From an uncultured Hungatella sp. (GTDB lineage Bacteria; Bacillota; Clostridia; Lachnospirales; Lachnospiraceae): a DNA stretch of 64,000 nucleotides. The notes under the pieces were generated by a model that was not told the DNA's origin, made no database searches, and worked only from the letters and a program-made list of their open reading frames with translations. The position numbers were made by a program, and so were the translations under genes. The stretch spans positions 1 to 64,000 of the forward strand of contig CATLBR010000017.1 in the NCBI GenBank assembly GCA_949879795.1. Reading direction: 5' to 3'. How positions within the stretch are numbered: position 1 is the stretch's first letter; each line of letters begins with the position of its first letter. Positions 1 to 7,356 of the stretch are shown here, piece after piece.

Positions 1-91
1 TTCAAGGCATAGTACCCGCTATGTCCAATGTTTATGTCCATTTTTCTCAAACTTCTTTTCCTGCACGATATTCATTTGTCAATTTTCGCTT

Positions 92-114
92 GGAATCTCA
101 TTCACTGAGATTCC
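92..114 (-). terminator. Hairpin at 3' end of the RpiR gene
   Basis: A perfect 9-bp inverted repeat (GGAATCTCA / TGAGATTCC) with a 5-base loop straddles the stop codon of the RpiR gene. No clear T run follows it on the minus strand, so it may be a weak terminator or an mRNA-stabilising hairpin. Bases 1-91 hold no gene that I can recognise. Confidence 0.4.
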
Positions 115-905
115 GAGAAGTTATGATGATTCAACACTGCCGCGATCTCGCTGAGCAGCACTTCGATAAACACAAAGAAGATAGCCTGGTCATCTAAGAA
201 CCCCATTTTTTTGCTGTAGGAGATCCGGGGCAGGCAGACGATGTGGTCGCATATTTTTTTTAAGGGCGTGGAGGTATTCATGGTAAACAGGATCACCTGC
301 GCGCCGTTTTTTTTCAATCTTTGGCTGATCTCTTTGTAGTCACAGGTGGTAGTGGTGATGGAGAATATCAGGCACAGATCGTTGGGGCCGAAGATCTCCA
401 TGTAGTCTTTCATGAGCACCTGGTCTGTCAAAAGGTGGTTGGCCACCCCCAGCTTGGACAGGCGGTAAGACAGCTGGGAGGCGGAAAATCCTGTGCGGTT
501 GCTTCCCATGATGGCTACTCTTGAGGCCTGGCAGATGAGGGCGGCGATGGATCGGAGTTCCCCCATATCAGTCTCAGCGGCCATCCGATTGAGATAGGAG
601 ACATATTGTTCCACGATGTCTGTCATGGAAGTCCTAAGGCCAGAGTCAGAGTCTTTGGCAGTGACGGAGCGGGTGTCTGACAAGGCGGCCCTGGACATGG
701 AAAATTTAAATTCCGCATATCCTTTGTAGCCTAGTTTCTGGCAAAGGCGGATGATAGCTGTGTTGGAGGATTTGGACTCTTGGGCCACCTGGGTTAAAGA
801 ATAGCGGATAATGGACATGGGATTTGCCAGGATATATTCCGCGATGATCTTTTCGGACTTGGTCAGGTCAGGCAGTTGTTTTTCTAATAGTTCCAGTGGA
901 TTCAT
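102..905 (-). CDS. RpiR/MurR-family transcriptional regulator
   Basis: This 267-residue protein has the RpiR layout. An N-terminal HTH covers about residues 1-77 (AEYILANPMSIIRYSLTQVA, then SNTAIIRLCQKLGYKGYAEF), and a C-terminal SIS sugar-phosphate-binding domain covers about 115-250 (VAIMGSNRTGFSA). Family members sense phosphosugars and control sugar-use genes. The start is supported by AAAGGAGA just upstream. It is divergent from the PTS/sulfatase operon, and two identical 14-bp palindromes lie in the shared intergenic region, so it most likely controls that operon and itself. The effector is unknown; a phosphorylated or desulfated aminosugar is a guess from context. Confidence 0.92.
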   Translation of the reverse strand: MNPLELLEKQLPDLTKSEKIIAEYILANPMSIIRYSLTQVAQESKSSNTAIIRLCQKLGYKGYAEFKFSMSRAALSDTRSVTAKDSDSGLRTSMTDIVEQYVSYLNRMAAETDMGELRSIAALICQASRVAIMGSNRTGFSASQLSYRLSKLGVANHLLTDQVLMKDYMEIFGPNDLCLIFSITTTTCDYKEISQRLKKNGAQVILFTMNTSTPLKKICDHIVCLPRISYSKKMGFLDDQAIFFVFIEVLLSEIAAVLNHHNFSESQ

Positions 906-1031
906 GGATGGTTTTCTCCTTTGCTGAGTATGGGCGTGACTGTTTAGGGGAACCTGATGGGCGCCAAAACAGATTCTTCACAAGATCTGAACCTCCTTTG
1001 CCCTTGATATGATATCATTTTATCAGAAAAA

Positions 1032-1045
1032 TGGATAATTATCCA
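1032..1045. promoter_or_regulatory. Palindromic operator, copy 1 (RpiR-proximal)
   Basis: TGGATAATTATCCA is a perfect 14-bp palindrome. An identical copy sits 165 bp away at 1197-1210, and related half-sites (TTGGATA near 1060, TTATCCAAAA near 1228) lie between and beside them. Its position in front of the divergent regulator suggests autoregulation. Binding by the RpiR protein is inferred, not shown. Confidence 0.7.
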
Positions 1046-1196
1046 GATGAATTTTGATTTTGGATAGAAATCGTTAAGACCAGGAGGATAAAAGGTTGAT
1101 TGTCCAGAATCATAACCATAGAAATTATGCAAAATATATAAAATAATGTATAATAAGAGCCAAAATCAAAGGAATATTTATGAAAGATGACGATAT

Positions 1197-1210
1197 TGGA
1201 TAATTATCCA
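1197..1210. promoter_or_regulatory. Palindromic operator, copy 2 (operon-proximal)
   Basis: This is the second exact copy of TGGATAATTATCCA. It ends 8 bp before the -35 box of the operon promoter, and another half-site (TTATCCAAAA) falls inside the promoter spacer. That placement fits control of PTS operon initiation by the divergent RpiR protein. Confidence 0.7.
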
Positions 1211-1218
1211 AAATTATA

Positions 1219-1247
1219 TTGAACTTTTATCCAAAATAAGGTATGAT
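1219..1247 (+). promoter_or_regulatory. Promoter of the PTS-sulfatase operon
   Basis: TTGAAC, a 17-base spacer and TATGAT form a sigma-A-type promoter about 80 bp upstream of the permease start. The spacer carries a half-copy of the operator, so a bound regulator would cover the polymerase site. Confidence 0.75.
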
Positions 1248-1327
1248 GTAGCCATAGGAACCGGATCCTCGCAACCTGTAAGTCTGATCAACACATATAC
1301 CTTATGGAAAAAGGAGTTCAAGAAATT

Positions 1328-2629
1328 ATGGAGAAATTTACAGAAAAATTAGGGAACGCCCTGCTTCCCCTGGCCCAGAAATTGTCGGAGAATCGCTATC
1401 TGAAATCCATCAGCAACGGGTTTTCCGCCTGCCTCCCTATTGTCATCGTGGGAGCCTTGTTTACGCTTTTGGCAAACTTAAATATCAGCTTTTATCAGTC
1501 CATGATCACGTCTGTCCATTTGAAGGAGATCTTTGGATTTGTCCCCAAGATCACCACGGACATGCTGGCCCTCTATGCGGTCTACAGTATTTCCCGGGCC
1601 ACTGCCGGCAATATTGACATGGATAAACAGGCAAACAGCATCGGTCTGTTGACATTGGCTGTATTTCTTGTTATGATTCCTTTGGGAGTAACAGGAACGA
1701 AAGATGAGGTCACCGTGTCGGTGGCCGCGGCCCTGTCCACTTCTTATCTGGGAGCGGCCGGTCTGTTTACAGCCATGATTTTCGGGCTTGTGATACCAGT
1801 GCTTTATAAGTTCTTTATTGACAAAAAACTGGTTATCCGGATGCCGGACAGTGTTCCGCCCCAGATTTCCATCTCATTCCAGGGAATCTTGCCGTCTTTC
1901 CTGATTTTGCTTATATTCGCTCTGATCCGTTTTGGATTTTCACTGACTTCCTTTGGCGACATCAACACCTGTATCTACACATTGTTAAAAGCTCCCCTGT
2001 CCGCTTTGGGGGCAAGTCCATTTACCATGATCGTACTGATTCTCATGTGCAGTGTCATGTGGTTCTTCGGACTTCACGGCGGCATGATCGTTATGCCTTT
2101 TATCAACATGCTGTACATGCCTCTGGCCATGGAGAACCTGACAGCCTACGGCGCGGGTACGGAACTTCCCAATATTATCGTGAAATCCGCGTGGGGCGGG
2201 TACGCCTCCTTAGGAGGTGCCGGCGGAACTCTGGGACTGTGTATTGTCATGTGTTTCATGGCCAGAAGCCAGCGGTACAAGGCTTTGGGCAAACTGGCGC
2301 TGCCGTCAGGACTCTGCGGTATCAATGAGCCCATTACCTTTGGTCTTCCCATGGTGCTGAACACCATTATGCTCATACCCCTTCTGCTGACACCTGTGAT
2401 CACTTTTACATTGTCCTATATAATGACTCTCATGGGCGTCATTCCGGTTATGAACGGTATGGAGATTCCTCTGGGAACGCCTGTGGTTCTGTCGGGAATG
2501 CTCTGCGGCGGTTGGAAGCTGGCTGTGTGGCAGGTGGTTTTGGTGCTGGTTCAGATAGGCTGCTATTTCCCCTTCTTTAAGGTCCTTGATAATCAGGCTC
2601 TGAAAGAAGAGCAGGAGCCCGTGGAGTAG
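1328..2629 (+). CDS. PTS sugar transporter EIIC (lactose/cellobiose type)
   Basis: This polytopic membrane permease subunit (433 residues from this start) belongs to the lactose/cellobiose EIIC family. It carries the WFFGLHGG segment and the conserved GINEPITFGLPMVLN motif of the sugar-binding region. An in-frame ATG at 1304 overlaps the AAGGAG at 1311-1316, so the ATG at 1328, 11 bases after that site, is the likelier start. EIIA and EIIB partners are not in the operon and must come from elsewhere. First gene of an operon with a sulfatase, a TSUP transporter and a sulfatase maturase, so the cargo is probably a sulfated mono- or disaccharide (inference). Confidence 0.9.
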   Translation: MEKFTEKLGNALLPLAQKLSENRYLKSISNGFSACLPIVIVGALFTLLANLNISFYQSMITSVHLKEIFGFVPKITTDMLALYAVYSISRATAGNIDMDKQANSIGLLTLAVFLVMIPLGVTGTKDEVTVSVAAALSTSYLGAAGLFTAMIFGLVIPVLYKFFIDKKLVIRMPDSVPPQISISFQGILPSFLILLIFALIRFGFSLTSFGDINTCIYTLLKAPLSALGASPFTMIVLILMCSVMWFFGLHGGMIVMPFINMLYMPLAMENLTAYGAGTELPNIIVKSAWGGYASLGGAGGTLGLCIVMCFMARSQRYKALGKLALPSGLCGINEPITFGLPMVLNTIMLIPLLLTPVITFTLSYIMTLMGVIPVMNGMEIPLGTPVVLSGMLCGGWKLAVWQVVLVLVQIGCYFPFFKVLDNQALKEEQEPVE

Positions 2630-2647
2630 AAGACAAGGAGAGAGATT

Positions 2648-4129
2648 ATGGAAAAGAGACCTAATATATTGTTGTTTGTGGCAGATCAGATGCGCTGTGA
2701 TTCCCTGGCTCACATGGGGAATCCTGCGGCAAAGACACCGAACCTGGATTCTATTCTGGAAGACGGGGTGTCCTTTGCCAACGCTTATTGTCAGAACCCG
2801 GTGTGCGTCCCTTCCCGGTGCAGCTTTCTCACCGGCAGGTATCCCCACACTACCGGACACAGAACCATGCATTTTCTTCAGGAGCCTCAGGAGCCCAATA
2901 TTCTGAGAACCATGAAAGAACAGGGGTATGAGGTGATCTGGATCGGACGCAATGACGTGATCCCGTCCAACAGGGCAAAGACTGAGTACTGTGACGAGTT
3001 TTACAGCGGCAGTGATTTTGAAAACCATCGGGATGACGCGGGACTTAAGTTCGCGCCGGGCCCCAAGGTTTCCTGTGAGGTTCCGGATTTTATGGAACAG
3101 GATGATCCCTATTCTTTCTATATGGGGAAGATGGACCAGGAGCAGGCCAAATCCACATTTGACTGGAACTGCGTGAAAAGCGCTCTGGATTATCTGGACA
3201 GGAAAAAGGAAAGGGATGACGGGAAACCATTTTTCTTATATGTTACATTAAGTTTCCCTCACCCGCCTTACGGATGTGAGGAGCCATGGTTTAGCAGCAT
3301 ATCAAGGGACAGCCTTCCCGCCAGGCGGACGGATGTGGAGAAACTTCAGGGGAAGCCCTCCATGCTTCAGGGCATCCGCTCCAAACAGAAGCTGACAGGC
3401 TGGACCGAGGAGCAGTTTAACGAGCTGCGGGCCGTGTATCTGGGCATGGTGGAGCGGTTTGACCACCAGTTCGGGCTGGTGAAGGATAAACTGAAAGAAC
3501 ACGGATTTTACGAGGATACCAGTATCTTTGTGTTCAGTGACCATGGGGATTACACAGGGGACTATGGGATCACGGAGAAGGTTCAGAACTGTTTTGAGGA
3601 CCCCATCTCCAATGTCCCGCTGTTGGTGAAACCGGCCTCCATGTTTCCTGTAAAGCCGGGGAAGAGCCAGGCTCTGGCAGAGCTTTTGGACCTTCCGGCC
3701 ACATGGGCGGACATGGCGGGATTTACCCTGGATTACACTCAGTTTGGCAAGTCTCTTCTGGATGCGGTGGCGGGAAATCCGGTTCATAAGGATGCGGTGT
3801 TCTGTGAGGGAGGACGAATCCACGGTGAGGTCCAGGCCATGGAAGGGGGCCACGGTCCCCAGTCTCCATACTGGCCAAGGCTGTCCACCCAGAGCATGGA
3901 AGGGCCGGAGCACACCAAGGCGGTGATGGAGCGGATGGGTCAGTACAAATATGTCATGCGGCTTTATGAGCAGGACGAGTTTTATGATCTGGAAAAAGAC
4001 CCCATGGAGCTTGACAACCGGGTCGGGGACGGGGCGTATCAGGAGCAGATTCAGGCCATGCGCATGAGGCTTCTGCGGTACTACATGGAGACTTGCGATA
4101 CGGTTCCAGGCAGAAAAGATCCCAGATAA
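2648..4129 (+). CDS. Cys-type sulfatase, probably cytoplasmic
   Basis: This 493-residue type I sulfatase opens with PNILLFVADQMRCDSLAHMG, the usual metal-binding N-terminal strand. It has CVPSR at residues 53-57, the CxPSR site whose Cys becomes formylglycine, and a later metal-binding segment FVFSDHGDYTGDYG. The Cys form needs the anaerobic maturase, which is encoded two genes downstream. There is no signal peptide, so it should act in the cytoplasm on a sugar brought in by the PTS. Most gut sulfatases on host glycans are exported, so this location is notable. The substrate cannot be read from the sequence. Confidence 0.92.
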   Translation: MEKRPNILLFVADQMRCDSLAHMGNPAAKTPNLDSILEDGVSFANAYCQNPVCVPSRCSFLTGRYPHTTGHRTMHFLQEPQEPNILRTMKEQGYEVIWIGRNDVIPSNRAKTEYCDEFYSGSDFENHRDDAGLKFAPGPKVSCEVPDFMEQDDPYSFYMGKMDQEQAKSTFDWNCVKSALDYLDRKKERDDGKPFFLYVTLSFPHPPYGCEEPWFSSISRDSLPARRTDVEKLQGKPSMLQGIRSKQKLTGWTEEQFNELRAVYLGMVERFDHQFGLVKDKLKEHGFYEDTSIFVFSDHGDYTGDYGITEKVQNCFEDPISNVPLLVKPASMFPVKPGKSQALAELLDLPATWADMAGFTLDYTQFGKSLLDAVAGNPVHKDAVFCEGGRIHGEVQAMEGGHGPQSPYWPRLSTQSMEGPEHTKAVMERMGQYKYVMRLYEQDEFYDLEKDPMELDNRVGDGAYQEQIQAMRMRLLRYYMETCDTVPGRKDPR

Positions 4130-4160
4130 AATTTAAGAGAATACGGAGGTAAAAAGTGTA

Positions 4161-4955
4161 ATGAATCTGTATCTGTACATGATTTTCGCCATGGTAAGTT
4201 TTCTGGCCTCAGTGGCAGGAGCCATATGCGGCATCGGCGGCGGGGTGTTGATCAAGCCGATTCTGGACACTTTCGGGGTCCTGAGCGTGGCCAGCATCAG
4301 CTTCCTCTCGGGATGCACGGTGCTATCCATGTCCTGCTACTCGGTGGTGAAGGCAAAGCTGGGGGGCTCTTCTCTGGTGGATATGAAGACGGGAACCCCT
4401 CTGGCCATCGGAGCCGCCCTGGGAGGCGTGGCGGGGAAAATGATGTTTCAGTACATTTCCGGCCTGGCAGCGGACAAGGACCAGGTGGGAGCGGTCCAGG
4501 CCTCCTGCCTGCTGGTCATTACATTGGGAACCCTCATCTACACTTTGAGAAAAGATAAAATCAGAACCCACCATGTCACCAATGTGCCTGCCTGTATCGC
4601 CATCGGCCTGGTGCTGGGAATCCTGTCCTCCTTCCTGGGCATCGGCGGAGGCCCCATCAATCTGGTGGTGCTGTTTTTCTTCTTCTCCATGGACACCAAG
4701 ACGGCAGCCCAGAATTCTCTGTACATTATCTTGTTTTCCCAGATCGCCAGCCTGGTGAACACTCTGATGACAAAAACGGTTCCGGAGTTCACCATAGGCC
4801 TTCTGGTCCTCATGGTGGCCTGCGGGATCCTGGGAGGCGCGGCGGGGAGAACCGTCAACAGACGGATGGACGGAGATATGGTGAACAAGCTGTTTATCGG
4901 ACTCATGGGGATTATCATGCTGATCTGCGTGTACAACATTGTTCAGTTTATGTGA
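4161..4955 (+). CDS. TSUP (TauE/SafE) family sulfite/sulfate exporter
   Basis: This 264-residue protein has about eight hydrophobic segments and the internal duplication of the TSUP family. GAICGIGGGVLIKP near the N-terminus is echoed by SSFLGIGGGPINL in the second half. Family members move sulfite, sulfoacetate, sulfate or other sulfur-containing anions. Here it sits between a cytoplasmic sulfatase and its maturase, so export of released sulfate is the simplest role (inference). GGAGG lies 11 bases upstream of the start, and its stop codon is embedded in the ribosome binding region of the next gene. Confidence 0.88.
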   Translation: MNLYLYMIFAMVSFLASVAGAICGIGGGVLIKPILDTFGVLSVASISFLSGCTVLSMSCYSVVKAKLGGSSLVDMKTGTPLAIGAALGGVAGKMMFQYISGLAADKDQVGAVQASCLLVITLGTLIYTLRKDKIRTHHVTNVPACIAIGLVLGILSSFLGIGGGPINLVVLFFFFSMDTKTAAQNSLYIILFSQIASLVNTLMTKTVPEFTIGLLVLMVACGILGGAAGRTVNRRMDGDMVNKLFIGLMGIIMLICVYNIVQFM

Positions 4956-4969
4956 GGAGGGGACGAATT

Positions 4970-6106
4970 ATGCCGCCTTTAAATATTTTGATAAAGCCAG
5001 CGTCAGGAAATTGTAACATGAGATGCCGCTATTGTTTTTATGCCGATGAGCAGGAGAACCGCAGCGTGTCCTCCCGGGGCATCATGTCGGGGGACACTAT
5101 GCATAGGATTATGGATCAGGCTGTGGAGTATGCGGATGGCTATTGTACAGTGGCCTTTCAGGGGGGGGAGCCGACTCTGGCGGGCCTGGGTTTCTATGAG
5201 GATCTGGCGGAGTATATGGCGGGCCTGGCAAACCCCAAGAAAATCCGGTTTCAGTACGCCATCCAGACCAACGGTCTGGGGATCGACGAGCAGTGGGCGA
5301 AGTTTTGGGCAAAAAACAACTATCTGGTAGGGGTTTCTCTGGACGGGCCGAAAGAAATCCATGACAAGTACCGGAAAGACGGGGCGGGAAAAGGAACTTA
5401 CAACCGGATCATGTCCGGGATACATGTCCTTGAAAAATACCATGTGGATTACAATATACTGACCGTGGTGACATCAGCCTCCGCCAGAAGCGGCCAGAAG
5501 ATCTACAACTTTTTTAAGAAAAACAAGATGGAGTACCAGCAGTACATCGAGTGTCTTGACCCTCTGGGAGAAACGCCGGGAGGCCAGGAATTTTCCCTGA
5601 CCCCCAAACATTACGAGGCGTTTTTAAAAAGCCTCTTCGATGCATGGTATCTGGATGTGAAGGCGGGCAGGGCGGTGTACAACCGGTATTTTGACAATCT
5701 GATGCTGATTCTGGACGGGCGCATGCCGGAGAGCTGCAACATGAGGGGAATCTGCGGGAGACAGTGGGTCATCGAGGCTGACGGCAGCACCTATCCCTGT
5801 GATTTCTACGCCCTGGACCAGTGGCTCATGGGAAATATCAGGGAGGACAGCTTTGAGGCTATGGATAAGAGGCGGGATGAGCTGGGGTTTGTCCGGTGGT
5901 CTGAGAAGATTCATGAGGGCTGTGGGCAGTGCAGGTGGCTTAATCTGTGCCGTGGCGGCTGTAGGAGAAACCGGGAACCGGTTACAGAGGACAGCACGGG
6001 AAAGAATTATTTCTGTGACGCCTATAAGGGATTTTTTGAGTATGCTTATCCGAGGCTGGAGGAAGTGTACCAGGGACTCAGGAGCGGGATGCTGAGGCTG
6101 AAGTGA
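4970..6106 (+). CDS. Anaerobic sulfatase-maturating enzyme (radical SAM/SPASM)
   Basis: This radical SAM enzyme oxidises the active-site Cys of sulfatases to formylglycine. From this start (378 residues) the SAM cluster motif is C15-N-M-R-C19-R-Y-C22, followed by AFQGGEPTLAG. The C-terminal SPASM region is Cys-rich (CGRQW, YPCDFYAL, CGQCRWLNLCRGGCRRNRE, FCDAYKGF) and would hold two auxiliary 4Fe-4S clusters. A GTG at 4952 would give a longer frame, but GAGGAGG at about 4955-4961 points to ATG 4970. Its substrate is almost certainly the operon's CVPSR sulfatase. Confidence 0.93.
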   Translation: MPPLNILIKPASGNCNMRCRYCFYADEQENRSVSSRGIMSGDTMHRIMDQAVEYADGYCTVAFQGGEPTLAGLGFYEDLAEYMAGLANPKKIRFQYAIQTNGLGIDEQWAKFWAKNNYLVGVSLDGPKEIHDKYRKDGAGKGTYNRIMSGIHVLEKYHVDYNILTVVTSASARSGQKIYNFFKKNKMEYQQYIECLDPLGETPGGQEFSLTPKHYEAFLKSLFDAWYLDVKAGRAVYNRYFDNLMLILDGRMPESCNMRGICGRQWVIEADGSTYPCDFYALDQWLMGNIREDSFEAMDKRRDELGFVRWSEKIHEGCGQCRWLNLCRGGCRRNREPVTEDSTGKNYFCDAYKGFFEYAYPRLEEVYQGLRSGMLRLK

Positions 6107-6125
6107 GGGAATTTTGAAAATGAAA

Positions 6126-6164
6126 AAGATGGGCGGGAAGCGGCTGCTTTTGCCCATCTTTTGC
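6126..6164. terminator. Bidirectional terminator
   Basis: AAGATGGGC (6126-6134) and GCCCATCTT (6152-6160) form a 9-bp stem, with A-rich and T-rich flanks on both sides. It lies between the converging maturase and aldo/keto reductase genes and can serve both strands. Confidence 0.75.
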
Positions 6165-6167
6165 TGT

Positions 6168-7205
6168 CTAAAAGTTATCTGCCGTCATCTCTTTTCCTGC
6201 CAGAACCTCTTCATAATCTTTCAGGTTCCTCGCCAGCAGTTCCGGTGTGTTCAGGCCGTAGGGACAGCGGCTCATACACTGGTTGCAGTGGAGGCAGTCT
6301 TTGATCTTCATCATCTTTTCCTGGCCTTTTGGGGACAGGTGGTTAGCCGACGGGGAGCGGCGCAGGAGCAGGGACATGCGGGCGCAGTTGTTGATCTCGA
6401 TCCCCGCGGGACAGGGCATGCAGTAGCCGCAGCCCCTGCAGAAGGTTCCCGCCAGCTGTCTGCGGTCTCTGTCGATCAGCTCTCTGATCTCGGGAGTCAT
6501 GGAGGCGGGATGTTCAATATAACTTAAAAATTCATCCAGCTCGGATTCTTTCTGAATTCCCCAGATGGGGAGCACGTTGTCATACTGGTCCGCGAACGCG
6601 TAGGCGGCTGCAGAGTTGGTGATGAGGCCGCCGGACAGGGACTTCATGGCGATAAAGCCCATGTTGTGCTCTTTGCAGGCATTTACAAGTTCAATGTCCT
6701 TGTCGTCGGCCAGGTAGCAGAAGGGGAACTGAAGAGTCTCGTAGAGGCCGCTCTCAATAGCCTCCATAGCCACGGACAGGCGATGGTTGGTGATGCCGAT
6801 GTGGCGTATCTTTCCCTGGGCTTTGGCCTCCAGCATGGCCTCGTAGAGACCGGTTCCGTCTCCTGGTTTGGGACAGAAGGCAGGGTTGTGGAACTGATAG
6901 ATGTCTACATAGTCGGTCTTTAACAGGCTAAGGCTGGTCTCCAGATCTTTCCAGAAGCCTTCCACGGTGGTGGACATGGTTTTGGTGGCTATGTAAATAT
7001 GGCCGCGAACATCGCTCAGGCCGGCTCCTATCTTCTCCTCGCTGTCCGAGTAGGCGCGGGCGGTGTCAAAAAAGGTGATGCCGCCTTCGTAGGCCTTCCG
7101 AAGGAGCGCGGCTCCCTCCTCTTTGGAAACTCTCTGAACCGGCAGGGCGCCGAAGCCGTTTTTGTTGACAATGATTCCGGTGGAGCCTAAGGTAACGGTA
7201 GTCAT
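6168..7205 (-). CDS. Aldo/keto reductase with C-terminal ferredoxin domain
   Basis: This 345-residue protein has an N-terminal aldo/keto reductase barrel (VTLGSTGIIVNKNGFGALPV; FFDTARAYSDSEEKIG; YVDIYQFHNP). A C-terminal extension carries two CxxCxxCxxxCP motifs (CRGCGYCMPCP and CLHCNQCMSRCP), each fit to hold a 4Fe-4S cluster. Such fusions are common in clostridia and are thought to move electrons between ferredoxin-like clusters and NAD(P)H-linked carbonyl reduction. The physiological substrate is unknown. It is transcribed alone and converges on the sulfatase operon. Confidence 0.9.
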   Translation of the reverse strand: MTTVTLGSTGIIVNKNGFGALPVQRVSKEEGAALLRKAYEGGITFFDTARAYSDSEEKIGAGLSDVRGHIYIATKTMSTTVEGFWKDLETSLSLLKTDYVDIYQFHNPAFCPKPGDGTGLYEAMLEAKAQGKIRHIGITNHRLSVAMEAIESGLYETLQFPFCYLADDKDIELVNACKEHNMGFIAMKSLSGGLITNSAAAYAFADQYDNVLPIWGIQKESELDEFLSYIEHPASMTPEIRELIDRDRRQLAGTFCRGCGYCMPCPAGIEINNCARMSLLLRRSPSANHLSPKGQEKMMKIKDCLHCNQCMSRCPYGLNTPELLARNLKDYEEVLAGKEMTADNF

Positions 7206-7295
7206 GTAGGTCCCTTCTTTCTGTAAATTATTTGATGCATCTATTCTATCATGGGAGAAAGAGAAAAGTCAACAGCCCACGCAGGCAGGGACTTC

Positions 7296-7324
7296 TTGTT
7301 ATTTGCGGCGGCAGATGGTATGAT
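7296..7324 (+). promoter_or_regulatory. Promoter of the lipoprotein gene
   Basis: TTGTTA, 17 bases, TATGAT. It lies about 30 bp before the chosen start of the downstream lipoprotein gene. Confidence 0.65.
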
Positions 7325-7356
7325 ATAGAGAAATGAGGTCAGAGGGGAGGAGCAGA

